64,000 nt of DNA from Ammopiptanthus mongolicus (Eukaryota > Streptophyta > Magnoliopsida > Fabales > Fabaceae), in assembly GCA_039655645.1 (NCBI GenBank), contig CM077347.1, positions 71,672,741 to 71,736,740 of the forward strand, written 5' to 3'. The notes below the pieces were generated by a model. It had not been told where the DNA came from. It made no database searches and saw only the letters and a program-made list of their open reading frames with translations. A program made the position numbers and the translations under genes. Positions within the stretch are counted from its first letter, which is position 1, and every line of letters begins with the position of its first letter. Shown here one piece after another: positions 45,228 to 57,501 of the stretch.

Positions 45228-47757
45228 TCGATGTCTTTTGGGATCTAGGTTATGGATTTATGATGTTTTTGCTGTGTTTACTCTGTGTTTTGTTTTCATA
45301 GAGGTCAGTAAGAGTAAGAACTGTCTGTGATGACTTGTTTCTTTTGGAATACAACAAATTGGATTGGTTGGATCCGATGATTGAGATGCGTTAAGACTTT
45401 TATGAGAAAATTTATCCGAGTTATAGAGGTGAAATCTAAGGTAAGCTTTGAGACAGGTCCTTAGTCAGTTCTAGCAAATAGGCTTGAAAATGACTTTTAC
45501 TTTATGAGTCAAGGATGTTAGACTCTTAGTTATCAAGTGAGTGAAGACTCCTTGGTATGTGAAGGAGGTTTGAATGTTGGGAAAGTTTGCCGAAGGAACA
45601 AGCGTGCCTTAGGCAAGCAGAAGAATACCAAAAGGTTTATGGAGTAGATACATAGGTAGCTAGTAAGCGACCAAAGGAATGGTAAGATAACGATATGTTC
45701 GCAAATGGAGTCGAGAGACTGGGATGGAATCCCGGTAGAACAATGGAAGTGTGGTATCACGTGAAGTTTCTTCTGATGGTGATTTTAAGAAAACGGTTAG
45801 AGCCTCCGCTGTTTGTGGATTTGATGGATAAGGCGTTTGTCTCCTTTAGGATAGATGAAAGGCTACGCCTTATGGGTAGACTGTAATCCATGTTGATGAT
45901 GATGAAGAATTCGTATAATACCTAAGTATAACTTTTCGAAGGTTGAGAATGATCAGAGACTGAGTGAACCAGAATTGAAATGTGAATTTTGGCTACAGAA
46001 TGAGTGACCTTAGGACTGGTATCAGTAGGGGAAAGAATCACAAGGAATCCTATATGGATAGGAGTATTGTCTTGTTAATAGAACTTAAGACAGTGACCGT
46101 CAGAGATAAGTAAGATAGATGAGTTTAGACTTGGCTACAACGACCACTATCTGAGGATATGGTTGACTCCTTGTTTTGATACTTTCAAATTTCGAGGACT
46201 CAAACTAAGTTTGATATTAAGTTTGGATTTTCCCTTAGATATTGGAACTCTTAAGTGAGGTTATTGTGATTTAGAGTGAATTAGAGTTGTTGGTGAAGTT
46301 GGGACGTGTACTAACGGAACAAGAACTAGTTCAAGTGTTTGACTTAATCATGGAATTAAGTCTTTCGTGAATAATTGGTAGTAGAGAACGACGGACTAAT
46401 AGGTCAATGAAAGAGGGAATGACTTTCCCGATAGTTGATGGATAAGTAAAAGACGGATGATAAGTTTCAAGAGCTAATTTTATTTCTCCAAAAGAATAGG
46501 ACGTGTTGAAATTGTTCCCTTGATGAAACAAGGTGTGTTGTCACACAAGGGTGTGCGTTTTCTTGAGTTCTAATCAAGTTGAATCCTGGTGAGAACTCAC
46601 ATTTAGAGAAAGGCACTTTTGGGATTATGTCAGACATTTGGACGAGGTGCCTGTCATGGGAAGATTTTTAGGATAAATTTTCTGAGAATATTCCGAGTTT
46701 GCATTGCAAAGGACGTTGAGCTTTCGATTGATCTAGTTTCTAGATTCAATTAGATCTCCATCACCTATGTAGGATATCTCCTACAAAGTTGGCTGGGTTG
46801 GACTGCATGAAATGGAGTTTCGTTTGGTTCTTGTGAAATTCGTCATCATCGGCGATGTTTTCGTTTACTCTAAGAGTCACGAGGAACATGAGGAAACTCT
46901 CCGTCACGTGTTACGGACCCTACGCGAGAAGAGTTGTCATGAAGTTACTTAAGTACGGGTTTGACTCGATGGTGGTAGAATTCTTAGGGTATGCGATCCC
47001 AAACGAGCATATGTACACATAATCCTACATGATCCTCAGTGTATCATTTGAGTGGATTGGTTAATAGTAACCTTTGGCCTGGAAATTTTCATGTCGTTCT
47101 ATCAAAGGATTTATTGTGACTATTTCTTGAGTTGTAACACAGACGAATTCTCAGCACTGGCAGTTTCTTGATGAAACTTAGTCTAATCACTTTTACTCTT
47201 GGTAACTGTGACCCAGTCTGATTTTGACTAGACTGTTTATCTTTGATTCCCTGATCTATTGGAAGGTTCTTATGAAAGAAGGGACTTTATTAGAGTCATG
47301 GTTGTAAACATGTATTAGCTATGCATTTTTACACTTATGAACCTATTGAAGAATCTTTTTACATACTGGATATTCCTGTATTCATTTTCGAGTGGTAAAA
47401 TCCTTCAATATACTTTCCTATGAGAGTAAGACCAAGAAAATTTCCTCGGTTGAAAGTTTCAATTGTTGAAAGATTTCTTTTCGTAATCTTCAAGAACCTA
47501 ATAGAGACTAAGTTTAACTGATTGCCCTCAACTCAAGTGGACGAGCAAGAAAATGTTTCGATCTTTGAAGGACTGGTTGGGAGTAAGTGTAGTAATCTTA
47601 CTACGAACATCCGGTCAGCATGATAGACGAGAAGTGATGGGAGTTTTGTTACGGTATGGTGTGGTGGATAAGATGTGGAACCTAGGGATTTACAAAATCC
47701 TATCCAGTTTTTAGTCACAAAATTGTGAGGACGAAATTTTTTTTAGTGGGGTAGTAA
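45228..47757 (+). pseudogene. gypsy-5 gag-pol, heavily decayed
   Basis: The only clear domain is reverse transcriptase near 46838-46935: KFVIIGDVFVYSKSHEEHEE then LRHVLRTLREK, where intact relatives have IDDI, so the first active-site Asp is Gly. Later text to 46990 is frameshifted. The rest has no frame longer than about 70 codons. It ends with GGACGAAATT and a purine run AGTGGGGTAG before an LTR start at 47758, the gypsy 3' layout. Length of about 2.5 kb is half the usual, so much has been deleted. Confidence 0.7.
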
Positions 47758-49180
47758 TGTAACACCCCGATTTTTCAAACTCTCTAATACTAATTAAACA
47801 GTATTTATGAGTTTGTATTTTATTGGAGGTTCTAGAAAATGAAATAAAATTATCTGAGACCATATTCATGCTCAACGCTATCATACGAAGCTACGATTAA
47901 ATTTTGAGCTGAAAACTCAAACGAAGCTCGGTCGGCGTTTTTCCACTGACAATAAATTTTATTATTCAAGAGACCCCAGTTTGACCCATGAACGAGACAG
48001 TAAGTCTTAGAATTGAATTTCCTACGTTTTCGTTAAATTTGAATAAAATCACTTCCTGACATTTATTCGAGCGAAATCTTCAATCGGGTGAAAAACGGAG
48101 CTGCATTTGGATTTATCGGGACCCACTAATGGATAATCTTGATGTCACATCAAGTCAAATCACTTGGGAAAGCGTTCCAGAGTCATCATGACGTTAGAAA
48201 ATATCTGGACGCGAAATAATCAAAATACTCCTAACCTTTTCTTAAATGACATTTTGGTCCTTGAAGGAAATGACCAAAATACCCTTAATTGAATTAATTT
48301 AAGGGCTGGTCAGCCCCCATTTCCCACGCATAAGACCAGCCTTGGAGAGTCTCCAACACTTCATCTTCTTCCTTGAACCAAATCACCATTTTCTTATGAG
48401 AAAAAGCTTGAATCTTTGAAAGAAAAGCTTGATTCTTGATCAATCTTCATCATTCAATAGGTAAGATCACTTCTATGATCTCTAAGCTTCATGAATCTCT
48501 TCCTATCCCAAGTTTGAAATCTTGATTTCATAGATTTCATGTTTATGATCCAAATTTCAAAAATTCATAGAAAATTGTAGAAAAATCCTTTTAATTGGAA
48601 ACCATTCTCTTTGAGCTAGCTTCATCACCTTCTACCTCTATCCAAGAGTATATGATCAAGCTCTCATCCTAGCCTAATTTATTTGAGGGGGCCGAAACCC
48701 TAAGAATTGGGGGAATAGTGGTTTTGTTCAATTTTTGATTTTTAACAGTTGATTCCATCCTTTCCTTTCCTTTAATGTTTGAATCCAAGTGATGGAAAAC
48801 CAAATCAATCCCTAGCCTATTTTTCTCCTCATGGTCGAGACCTATATGTGTGCAGAGCCATGAGTTTTGTTTCAAATTTTTTAGTGATAGAACTTGATCT
48901 AGTGTTATGTATGCTTAATAAACCTCCATCCAAAAGATTGGAACCAAATGAAACCCTTAGCCCATTTTTCATACCCTATGGCCAAACCTAGCCTCTAGGG
49001 GATTAGGGGAATTTGTGTTGTTAGTTATTGATGTTTGGATGGATTGTGTATTTGTAGTTGTTGTCGGGTAATCGGACGAAAAACCGGGCGACTTTCGGAT
49101 CGGTCGGACGACTTTCCGCTAACCGGGAAGCTTTGAGAGGTAAGGGGAGATTAACTCCAATAAGTTTGATAGCCTCATGA
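47758..49180 (+). repeat. gypsy-5 3' LTR, left part
   Basis: Starts TGTAACACCCCGATTTTT. Homologous in its first 0.45 kb and beyond to the minus-strand solo LTR that ends at 55848. It is interrupted at 49180 by that solo LTR and resumes at 55854 for about 65 bases before stopping at gypsy-2 sequence. Confidence 0.78.
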
Positions 49181-50799
49181 TGCAACACCCTTTCCCGAGT
49201 GTCACATTCCCGAACTTTTATAAGGCCGAAAAAAATTTTAATGCGGAAAATACGATTTTTTTTTTCCTTTTCGCAAAGATGTAATGGGATTTAGTAAAGG
49301 TAAGTAATAATAAAATTAACTTAGGTTCACTATGCACTTCTAATAGATATTCATAAATAAAGTAAAGAAATGAAATAGAAATAATACTGTATACAGACAT
49401 AGGTTCAATGCCTAACTGGCAACAGAATATAATAAGTACTAGGTGTCACAACTCCCAAAAAGGTACTACAGACACCTGACACAGTCTGGCCAAAACGAAA
49501 CTAAACAGTAAATGGAGTCCCCCTCCGGACTCAAAGCAAACACTGGATAGAACCATCGTCGCATCCATCTGCTCAAGCAGAAACAGCAATACCAGCAGAA
49601 AAGATATACAAAATATGGGTGAGATCCCGAACATCAGCACAACAAAGTAGCACAAGTAAAAACGGGACGACTTACCAGGTAACAGCGTACCCAACATGCT
49701 TACTAGAATTCTCAATATAAAACATATTAAACAATTAATAGTTAACAGCATAATATAAGGCATTCTTAAAAACAGAACAATGATGTTTAACGGTAAATGT
49801 AAGCATCAAGAGTCATGCAATGCAATGCAATGTACATGACTCAATGCCAATGCCACTGGGTACTACTCTGACCCCTACTCCATGGAGCTAACAAAATGTC
49901 GGAGAGAGTGAATGGGAGAACATGTTCCGTGTACTGCCAGACATGAGCAAGATGCTACAACATTCGTAACGTGCACGTATCTGGCTTTACGGAAACACTC
50001 TGCACCAAACATGAAAAGTACGGCATCTAGTCGAGGATATCAATGTATTGCTTGGATTCGCCACGACACAGAAGAGCTACTGACTGGTCACTTGTCAGCC
50101 AACCCTGATACCTCCAAGACTATTTAAAATGTCACCGTAAGATTCTCACCCGCATCAAGGTGTAATCTCAACTCCTAGGCTCAAGGCCTTACGACTCATG
50201 CAATTGAAATGCCAATGCTTACACAAAGCAGATGCGATAAAGCAATGTCTATTGACCGGATAAATCTCAAGGTTCACTAAGGTTCTCTTCCTTAGGAACT
50301 ATACGCGTCTTTGAAATACAAAACTTTTACCCACCGAATAAATCTCGTGATCCCTCCGGGATCGAGTCATCACAAGACTGAAACAATTGAACGACTGAAC
50401 GGGGCCCGAATCACCGGTCCATCATCGAACTACTGTTTTAAAACCCAAAATGTTTCGTGTTTGTGTTTATGTCTTATGAATTATGTCTCAAGTCCTAAGC
50501 ATTGTGAACAAGGATTGAGAATCGTCTTAGATAAGTCTTTAAGCCTTTCTAAGATATTACTCCTTGATTTTTAATTAAGGAAATAAGTGTTGATTCACTT
50601 AAGTCTTATGGAGACATTGATGAACTAAGTCATCAATGGTATAGTCATCAATGGTACAGTATATGGTCTTGTTCCACCACGTACCATACTTAATTATCCC
50701 TTGTCTTCAACTCTAAGTTAATTACTTAACTTAGGTTTTTATGCGTAAAACTTTACAATTTGAGTTGAAAAACACTCTTTATAAATAAAAACCTTTTCT

Positions 50800-51060
50800 C
50801 GCGAGGCAAATATAGGTTTCGTGAGGCGAGAATGGTATCGCGTCACGAGGCCGAGAAGCTGTATCTTTACTTCTTAGACAGTCCTTCTGGTTTGCGAGGG
50901 GCGAATTGCTTCGCTTCGCGAGGCTGAGAAGCTATATCTTTGCTGCTCGGGCTAGCCCTCTGTCTCGCGTGACGAGACAAGGTTAGCCAGGCGAATGCCT
51001 TATTTTCCCTCTGTCTCGCGTGGCAAGACAAGGTTGGCCAGGCGAATGCCTTGTTTTCAC
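50800..51060. repeat. GC-rich dyad cluster in solo LTR S1
   Basis: Repeats of CGCGAGGCGA-like words and of GTCTCG-CGTGA-CGAGAC (50962-50978), again as GTCTCGCGTGGCAAGAC near 51013, plus a duplicated AGGCGAATGCCTT (near 50989 and 51040). It stands out from the AT-rich surroundings. Confidence 0.75.
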
Positions 51061-52579
51061 TTTTCCTTAACTTCTTCATTAATTCTCTTTTCGAAACACT
51101 TAGTTTAATTAAATGACCCATGGTTAAAGTAAAAGACATTTTTCACTTTGATGACACATTTTAAATGTTGAAACTTCATTTTATCTTTGGATCAAAATCA
51201 CTTTTTGTTGTTCTTTGAAGCATAGGTTATGAAATTACCTTTCTTACTTCAAAACTTGGATAGATCAAGAACAATGTAACACCCTGCTTTTCACCTCTAT
51301 GTTTATATGTGTTAATACTGGCTTATAGGTGTTTGCATATGTTGTTTTTGCTTGTTTTTGGTCCATAAGGTCATAGTTTAAATAGTTTAGCCTTTAGAAT
51401 AATCGATCCATTCGAGTCCAAGTAACTTGTTTCACAGTTTGGGCCATATCTTGAGTTATAGACATCCGATTGAGGTGATCTTGGATGCATTGGAAAGCTT
51501 AGATAATTATCTACAAGTCTTATTCATATGTCGAGGCCAAAAACACGTTTTCTGAGGGGGAAATCGATTTCTAGAAAGTGGAAATCAATTGTTTAAAGGA
51601 AAAAAATCGATTTCTTTGGCAAGAAAATCGATTTCCTTGGTTGCGGAATTGATTCCCATGCGTGTCAAAGCTTGTGTATGCGTTTGTGTGCTCGGGCTAT
51701 GCTTTGTACGGCCCATTCGTCCTAAAACGTCCCCAACAGTTATATATACATAGCGTATGACCTAAACCTAGTCTCTACACCTTATTATACTCACTAGTTG
51801 CCTCTTATCATCCCTAAGAGCTCTAATTGATCTCTTGCTCTAGAAAACCCATAGGACGAATCCTGTTTTAGTGTTCTTCGTCAAGAACACGCCGTTGTTT
51901 GGCTAGTATATCCCTGCTGCTAGAGTTAATCTCCTAAGTTAGAAACTAAGGTGAGTTTCTAGTCCTAGATTTGTTTTCCCTTTCAATCCTTAACTTAAAG
52001 ATCGACTCTGCTTTCCAGTGTTGCGATCGTGATCAAGTGCTGAACCCGTAAAAAGGAACCATAGCAGAACTTGGCTCTGTTCTCTTTCCCTTAGGCTATG
52101 AATCGTCATACCAGGTATGGGGGGAGAAAATTGGTCATGAATATGTGGGTTTTGGGATAGGTTAAGATGAAGGGGTTAACCCATGACGCCTATGTATGCC
52201 TGCGTATGCCTATGAATGTTATTATGTTGTTTTCTGGCTATATGAGTATTGATTGATGAATGATCTGATGTTATAACATGTTTATAACTATGAGTTCATG
52301 ATTTATATGATTGTTGATGAATTGATGATGATGAGCACGTTGTTTATGCCATGATATGGTGTTTTGTTAACCTTATGCTATCAGAACATAGTTATAGGGA
52401 GAAAATAAATAGGCAATGTGAGATTGATGACCAAGGATTAGTTTAAGAACCCTTAGGTTATGATTTATGAGTGTTGAACTAATAAAATTGGTGATAAATA
52501 GCTTAGGCTCGAATGATATGTTAATTAGAGAACGTAGACTGGTTCGATAGCGGAGAAAACCCGCTGCTGTATGATCTGA

Positions 52580-52805
52580 CACCCAGAAATCGATTTCCAG
52601 CACATGGAAATCAATTTGAATCCTCCAAGAATCGACTCCCAAGGTGTGGAAATCGATTTGGCCTTGTAGAAATCGATTTCTAGAATCGATTTTCCTTGTT
52701 CAAAATCGATTGGGGAAATCGATTTGAACATGTTGAAATCGATTTCTAGAGATTGGAAATCGATTTGAAGACTTGAAAAATCGATTCCAGAGATTAGAAA
52801 TCGAT
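52580..52805. repeat. AAATCGATTT dyad cluster in solo LTR S2
   Basis: About ten copies or near copies of the palindrome GAAATCGATTTC, the first perfect one at 52586-52597, separated by 10-25 bases. An earlier cluster with four units is at 51541-51660. Confidence 0.9.
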
Positions 52806-52867
52806 TCCCACGTGCCCAAGAGCAATTTTGACCCCTTATGCTTGATGGATGGTGTTATGTAGGCTTG

Positions 52868-53165
52868 TTATAATCTTAATAAGATATGAATTGTGGTTTA
52901 GATATTAAGATTAAGTTATAATCTTAATAAGATATGAATTGTGGTTTAGATATTAAGGTTAAGTTATAATCTTAATAAATATATGACTTGAGGTTTAAAA
53001 ATTAAGATTAAGTTATAATCTTAATAAGATATGAATTGTGGTTAGATATTAAGATTAAGTTATAATCTTAATAAATATGTGACTTGAGGTTTAAATATTA
53101 AGACTAAGTTATAATCTTAATAAAATATGAATTGAGGTTTAGATAATAAGATTAAGTATAATACT
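52868..53165. repeat. 48 bp tandem repeat in solo LTR S2
   Basis: Units begin TTATAATCTTAATAA at 52868, 52916, 52964, 53013, 53060 and 53109 (period 47-49). Each unit carries AATCTTAAT and its inverse ATTAAGATT, so single strands could fold. Confidence 0.92.
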
Positions 53166-55853
53166 TAATAATGATAATGTTAAGTTAAGACTTAACAAAG
53201 ATAAGAATTAATAAGACGATGATGTTATTGGTAACGACGTACTGTTACCGATGTTGTTGGTTAAATCATTCTTGATGCTTATTGGTCAAGTTTGATGTTG
53301 ATAAATCATCTTTGATGCTTGTTCGTCAAAGTTGATAGCCATGTAATAGTGTTGATGACGGATGGTTGGACATGTGTTTGCATATTGATGAACATTGCAC
53401 GCATCATACGTTGAAGTTGATATGTTGGGTGGAAAGCAAACGATGAATCGCGATAGTGGAGGCCACTATGGGTGTTAACCCGGCCTTGCGGGTACATTGG
53501 GTATGGAAGTTCCAGGTGACATGGGCTAGCTACCTATTGTCGGTGTGACCTAATGAATAAGCTTAAGTACCCTGACTAGCCACTATACGTTATCAGGATT
53601 AGTGAGAGTGTTCGAGGATGGCCCATGGTCTGGTATATCATCCACATTGATAACCGGACATGTACTCCTAATCATCTTTCCAGAGTTAGAGTTGTTGGCC
53701 ACATGCATACGGAGTAGTGATGTGCATTCGCATTGACATGCATCTTTGATATATATTGATTATACATGTGTTGATTGATGTATGTTGTATGTCATCTTAA
53801 TTACTATTCCATTCCGTATACATATATTTATGATCGTATTTCTCACCCCTATCTTTTGTTGTCCTTGTGCATATGATGTTGCATGTGTAGAGGAGGGTGA
53901 GCATGCCGACGAGGAGTGATCCCGTGGAGATCTCTCTTAGTAGTAGTAGTTAGGAGTTGTTTAGTTTATATACCAACTCTGATATATGACATCGGGATTT
54001 GGGTTATGCTTGTTATTTATGTTTTCCGCAGTTTGTTTTTAAAGGATTTTGATTATTTCAGATTCCGACATTTTACGTTAAAGATGATGTGATGCACATT
54101 ACCCTTGAGGATACATTTTTATTTTTTAATTGTTATTTTTTTTAAAGACATGTATGATATTATTTATGCTTTATTATATGAGGGGTAATGGGTGTCACAA
54201 ACAACACATGTTCTTATATTTCCTCTTACTAAGGCCACAAGCCTATTCCAATGAAAAGTGGAGACTTTGCTTCCCCAACTAAGCAAATTATAGCTCAAAA
54301 TGCTCACACAATTATGACAAACAACAATCACACATCATTGCATCATAATCAAGCATAAAAGTCCATACTTGATCTAGAGATCAAAGTTGGTTTTTCAACC
54401 TACTGAAAATGATTTTGATCTAATCACATCATCATAAACATATGCTAGAGCACACTAAAGCATAAACTCACTATTACAACTTTGTTCTCCAAGAGAACTT
54501 AACAAATAAAAGTGAACCCAAACCAAAGGGTTTCACCCACACATAAACTTAAACAACCATCTTCACCACCACCAACTTTGGTGTGATAAGGTTCACCCCC
54601 CATACCTGTTGATGATCAGATCTCCGGATCAAAGTCGGTTGATCGGTTTGTGAACCTCCTGATACTCGTCACCAACTACAAACAACACAACAATCAAAAA
54701 TTAAACATCAAACAAAGCAAATCTTATCTATTTCTCATCAAAGAGGGTTCGGACCCTAGATGTGAAAATAAGCTAGAGATGTTCAAAATTCTAATCTCTT
54801 GGATTCAAAGACAATAGGAAAGCTAAGGATGGAATCAAGAGTTAGAAATCAAAAATTTGATCAAAAACACTGTTCATCATCTTGGTTTGGGTTCGGCCAC
54901 TTTGGGGATTAAGAGCTAGGATGAGAGTTTGATCATAAGACCTTGGGTTTAGGTAGAGAATGATGAAGTGAGTTCAAAGAAACTGGTTTCCCATTAAAAG
55001 GATTTTTCTACAATTTCCTATGAATTTTCAAAGTTTTGGATCATAAAATGAATTTTCATGAAACAAGATTTTGATTAAGATTGAGAGAGATTCAAGAAGC
55101 TAGGAGATCATAGAAGTGATCTTACCTAAGAATGAATGAAGATTAATCAAAGATTCAAGGTTTTCTCACAAGTTTTCGAGGATTTCTCAAGAACAAAAAT
55201 AAAGTTTTTCTCTAAGGAAGATGAGTGTTCTTGAGCTCTATTTGGGGCTGCGTTCAGCATGAATGAGGGGCTGAAGAGGGGCTGCCAAGCCTTCTAAATA
55301 ACTCACTTAAGGGCAAAATGGTCATTTGCTTCAAGGGTAAAATGGTAAAAGTGAAAAGGGTTAAGGTTAGGGGTATTTTGGTAATTTCACGTCCATATAT
55401 TTCCGAACGTCATGACGGCTCTGGCATGCTCTCCAAAGTGATTTGGCATGATGTGTTATCAAGATTATCCGTTGGCGAGACCCGGTAAATCCATATGCGG
55501 CTCCATTCGTCACCGCATTGAGGATTTCGCTCGAACGAAGGTCAGGAAATGATTCTTTCTTTTATTATTTTTGAAATTTAACCAAAACGTAGAGAATTAA
55601 ATCCTGAGAATTACTGTCTCATTCACGAGTCCAAATTAGGTCTTGATGGTAGAAAAACACTACTATCCGTGAAAAACGCAGACCGGGCTCCATTTAAGCT
55701 TTCGCTCGAAACTTAACCATGGCTTCCTATGGTTGTGTGGGGCATGCCTATGTTCTCAGAATATTTTATTTCACCCTCTACATCCCCTAATAAAATATAA
55801 ACGTTTAAATACTGAAGAATTATAAAACGTGAAAATCGGGGTGTTACACATGA

Positions 55854-56006
55854 GAATTTGTTGGATGATTGTATCTATGAAAAAATGTTGATGATTTTCC
55901 TTGTGAATGCATTATGTGAAGCTGAGATGCGCCAGCAGTATCCGTCTTGTTTACAGGTATGAGCAAGGAATTCTGGGGACGAAATTCTCTCTAAGAGGGG
56001 TGGTAA
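55854..56006 (+). other. End of gypsy-5 LTR and pol tail of a gypsy-2-type element
   Basis: To about 55918 this continues the gypsy-5 LTR. From GAAGCTGAGATGCGCCAGCAG (55919) it matches the end of gypsy-2 pol and the purine tract before 63739, here with CAG where gypsy-2 has TAG. The LTR at 56007 is therefore preceded by the pol tail of another copy. Confidence 0.78.
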
Positions 56007-57420
56007 TGTAACATCTCTGTTTTCTGTAACCCCAATTAAGGTGGATGACCTTGATCGAGTATTCGTATGGTTGTGTGATTGCTTGTGTGTTAGTTTGTCA
56101 CCAAGTTGTAAGTTTAGGAATAGGCTTGAACAAGGTTGGAAGGGCCTAAGGTGTAATACAAGAAACTGGGGAAGTTAGAAGGCTGGAAGTTCTTCTCTCG
56201 CTGAGCTTGACGCTCAAGCGTGAGAGAACTTCACGCTCAAGCATTGAGATGCTTAAGCGTGGGAGAGGTGGACGCTTCAGTGTGCTGAGTGGCTGTGCGG
56301 CTGCTCTGAGTTCGGAAGTGTGTGAGACACGTGTCAGACCAGGGAGCAGGCGGAGTGGACGAGGTTCCATGCTCGAGCTTGGAGAGATCCCACGCTAGAG
56401 CGTGGCAATGCTCAAGCATGCAGTATGATGAACGCTTAAGCGTGGACATCAGAAACCATAAGTGGAGCTTCCACTTTCATATTCTCACTTGCACGAATTT
56501 TAGGGAGCTTTTCTGCGAGTTTGAGAGAGAAGCTCTGAGTTTTAGAGAGAGAAAGCTTGAGGTTAGAGGTGATTGAGCCGCCGGAACGCGATTTCGACTA
56601 CACCGTTGTGATCGCGGCGAAGTTATCCTCGACTCCAGCGGAGTAGTTTCTCGATTCGCCACAGATAAACTAGAATCCCTAACACGTGTTCTTCGTGTTC
56701 TTGGCGTTCTTCGAGTCTTTACCTTTTCTTTGATCTTTTGGGCTTTGCCTAGGGCTAACACTGTTGTGTATGTGTTGCGCTTGTGATTAGTGCAAAGTTC
56801 GCGCTCGTGATTGCTCGTGATTTTGAGCTTGAGGCCTCTGCTGTGAGGAGGTTGAGTGGCAGTTCTTGGCTGTCTTGTGAGAGAGAGAGACCGCGAGCTT
56901 GAGGAAGGAGGAGAGGGATCATCGCGCTTGTGTTCGCGTGGAAGTTCGTGCTACAGCTGTTCAGGTGGGGAGAAAGAGTTACACACGTCAGGGAGGCAAG
57001 CGTAGACTATATAGTTTTGTTATATGTAACATATGTGTAGGGGAACCATAAACCCTACGTGAGGTTGAGCCTTGACGAAGTACCTAGACCCTAGGTTTAG
57101 TCTACTTCGGGCTAGCACCGCTATGTTGATACCCTTGGTTAGCAAATTTATGTTGACTGTCGTGGTGTATGTATGGTTGCTTTGTGAGTATCTGCTTATC
57201 TGCTGACTGTGGTACGTAGTATATCTGCATGATATGATGGCATGTTGTTGTATGATATATTTACTGCTTCATTGAACATGTTGATATTGATGAATTGGTG
57301 TATGTATCTCGAATTGCGTGTATGCATGAGAATCGGAGGTTTAGTCTGATTTGGGCTTTGACCCCGTGGTGGACGTTTGAGCTGATAGTTAAGATTGAGG
57401 TTATAGTTGGAGCTGGAACT

Positions 57421-57501
57421 CATATGGTACAGTTGGAGCTTAGAGCTCATATGGTACAGTTGGAGCTTGGAGCTCATATGGTACAGTTGCAGCTTGGAGC
57501 T
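57421..57501. repeat. 27 bp tandem repeat, three units, in gypsy-2 LTR
   Basis: Units start CATATGGTACAGTTG at 57421, 57448 and 57475. Each contains CATATG and an AGCTC/GAGCT pair. It lies 1.4 kb into the LTR. Confidence 0.9.

Larger units (their letters stand above)
51275..54199 (+). repeat. Solo LTR S2 (2925 bp), TSD AACAA
   Basis: Starts TGTAACACCCTGC and ends GGGTGTCACA, with AACAA at 51270-51274 and 54200-54204. It shares long blocks with the SCL LTRs, notably GGAAAGCAAACGATGAATCG near 53431, the 40 bp repeat (two units, 53264-53340) and the end. In place of the GCACG motif it has AAATCGATTT clusters at 51541-51660 and 52580-52805. No internal region. Confidence 0.9.
49181..55848 (-). 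repeat. Solo LTR S1 (about 3.7 kb without its insertion), TSD CATGA
   Basis: The plus strand starts TGCAACACCC and ends GGGGTGTTACA, and perfect 5 bp duplications CATGA lie at 49176-49180 and 55849-55853. No primer site, polypurine tract or coding region is inside, so this is a solo LTR formed by LTR-LTR recombination. It is homologous to the gypsy-5 LTR it sits in. It contains solo LTR S2. A GC-rich cluster at 50800-51060 repeats CTCGCG and CGAGAC dyads. No gene is credible. Confidence 0.85.

Noticed and set aside
56207..56449. Frames on both strands across the gypsy-2 dyad cluster
   Set aside because: Palindromic motifs open frames on both strands by chance.
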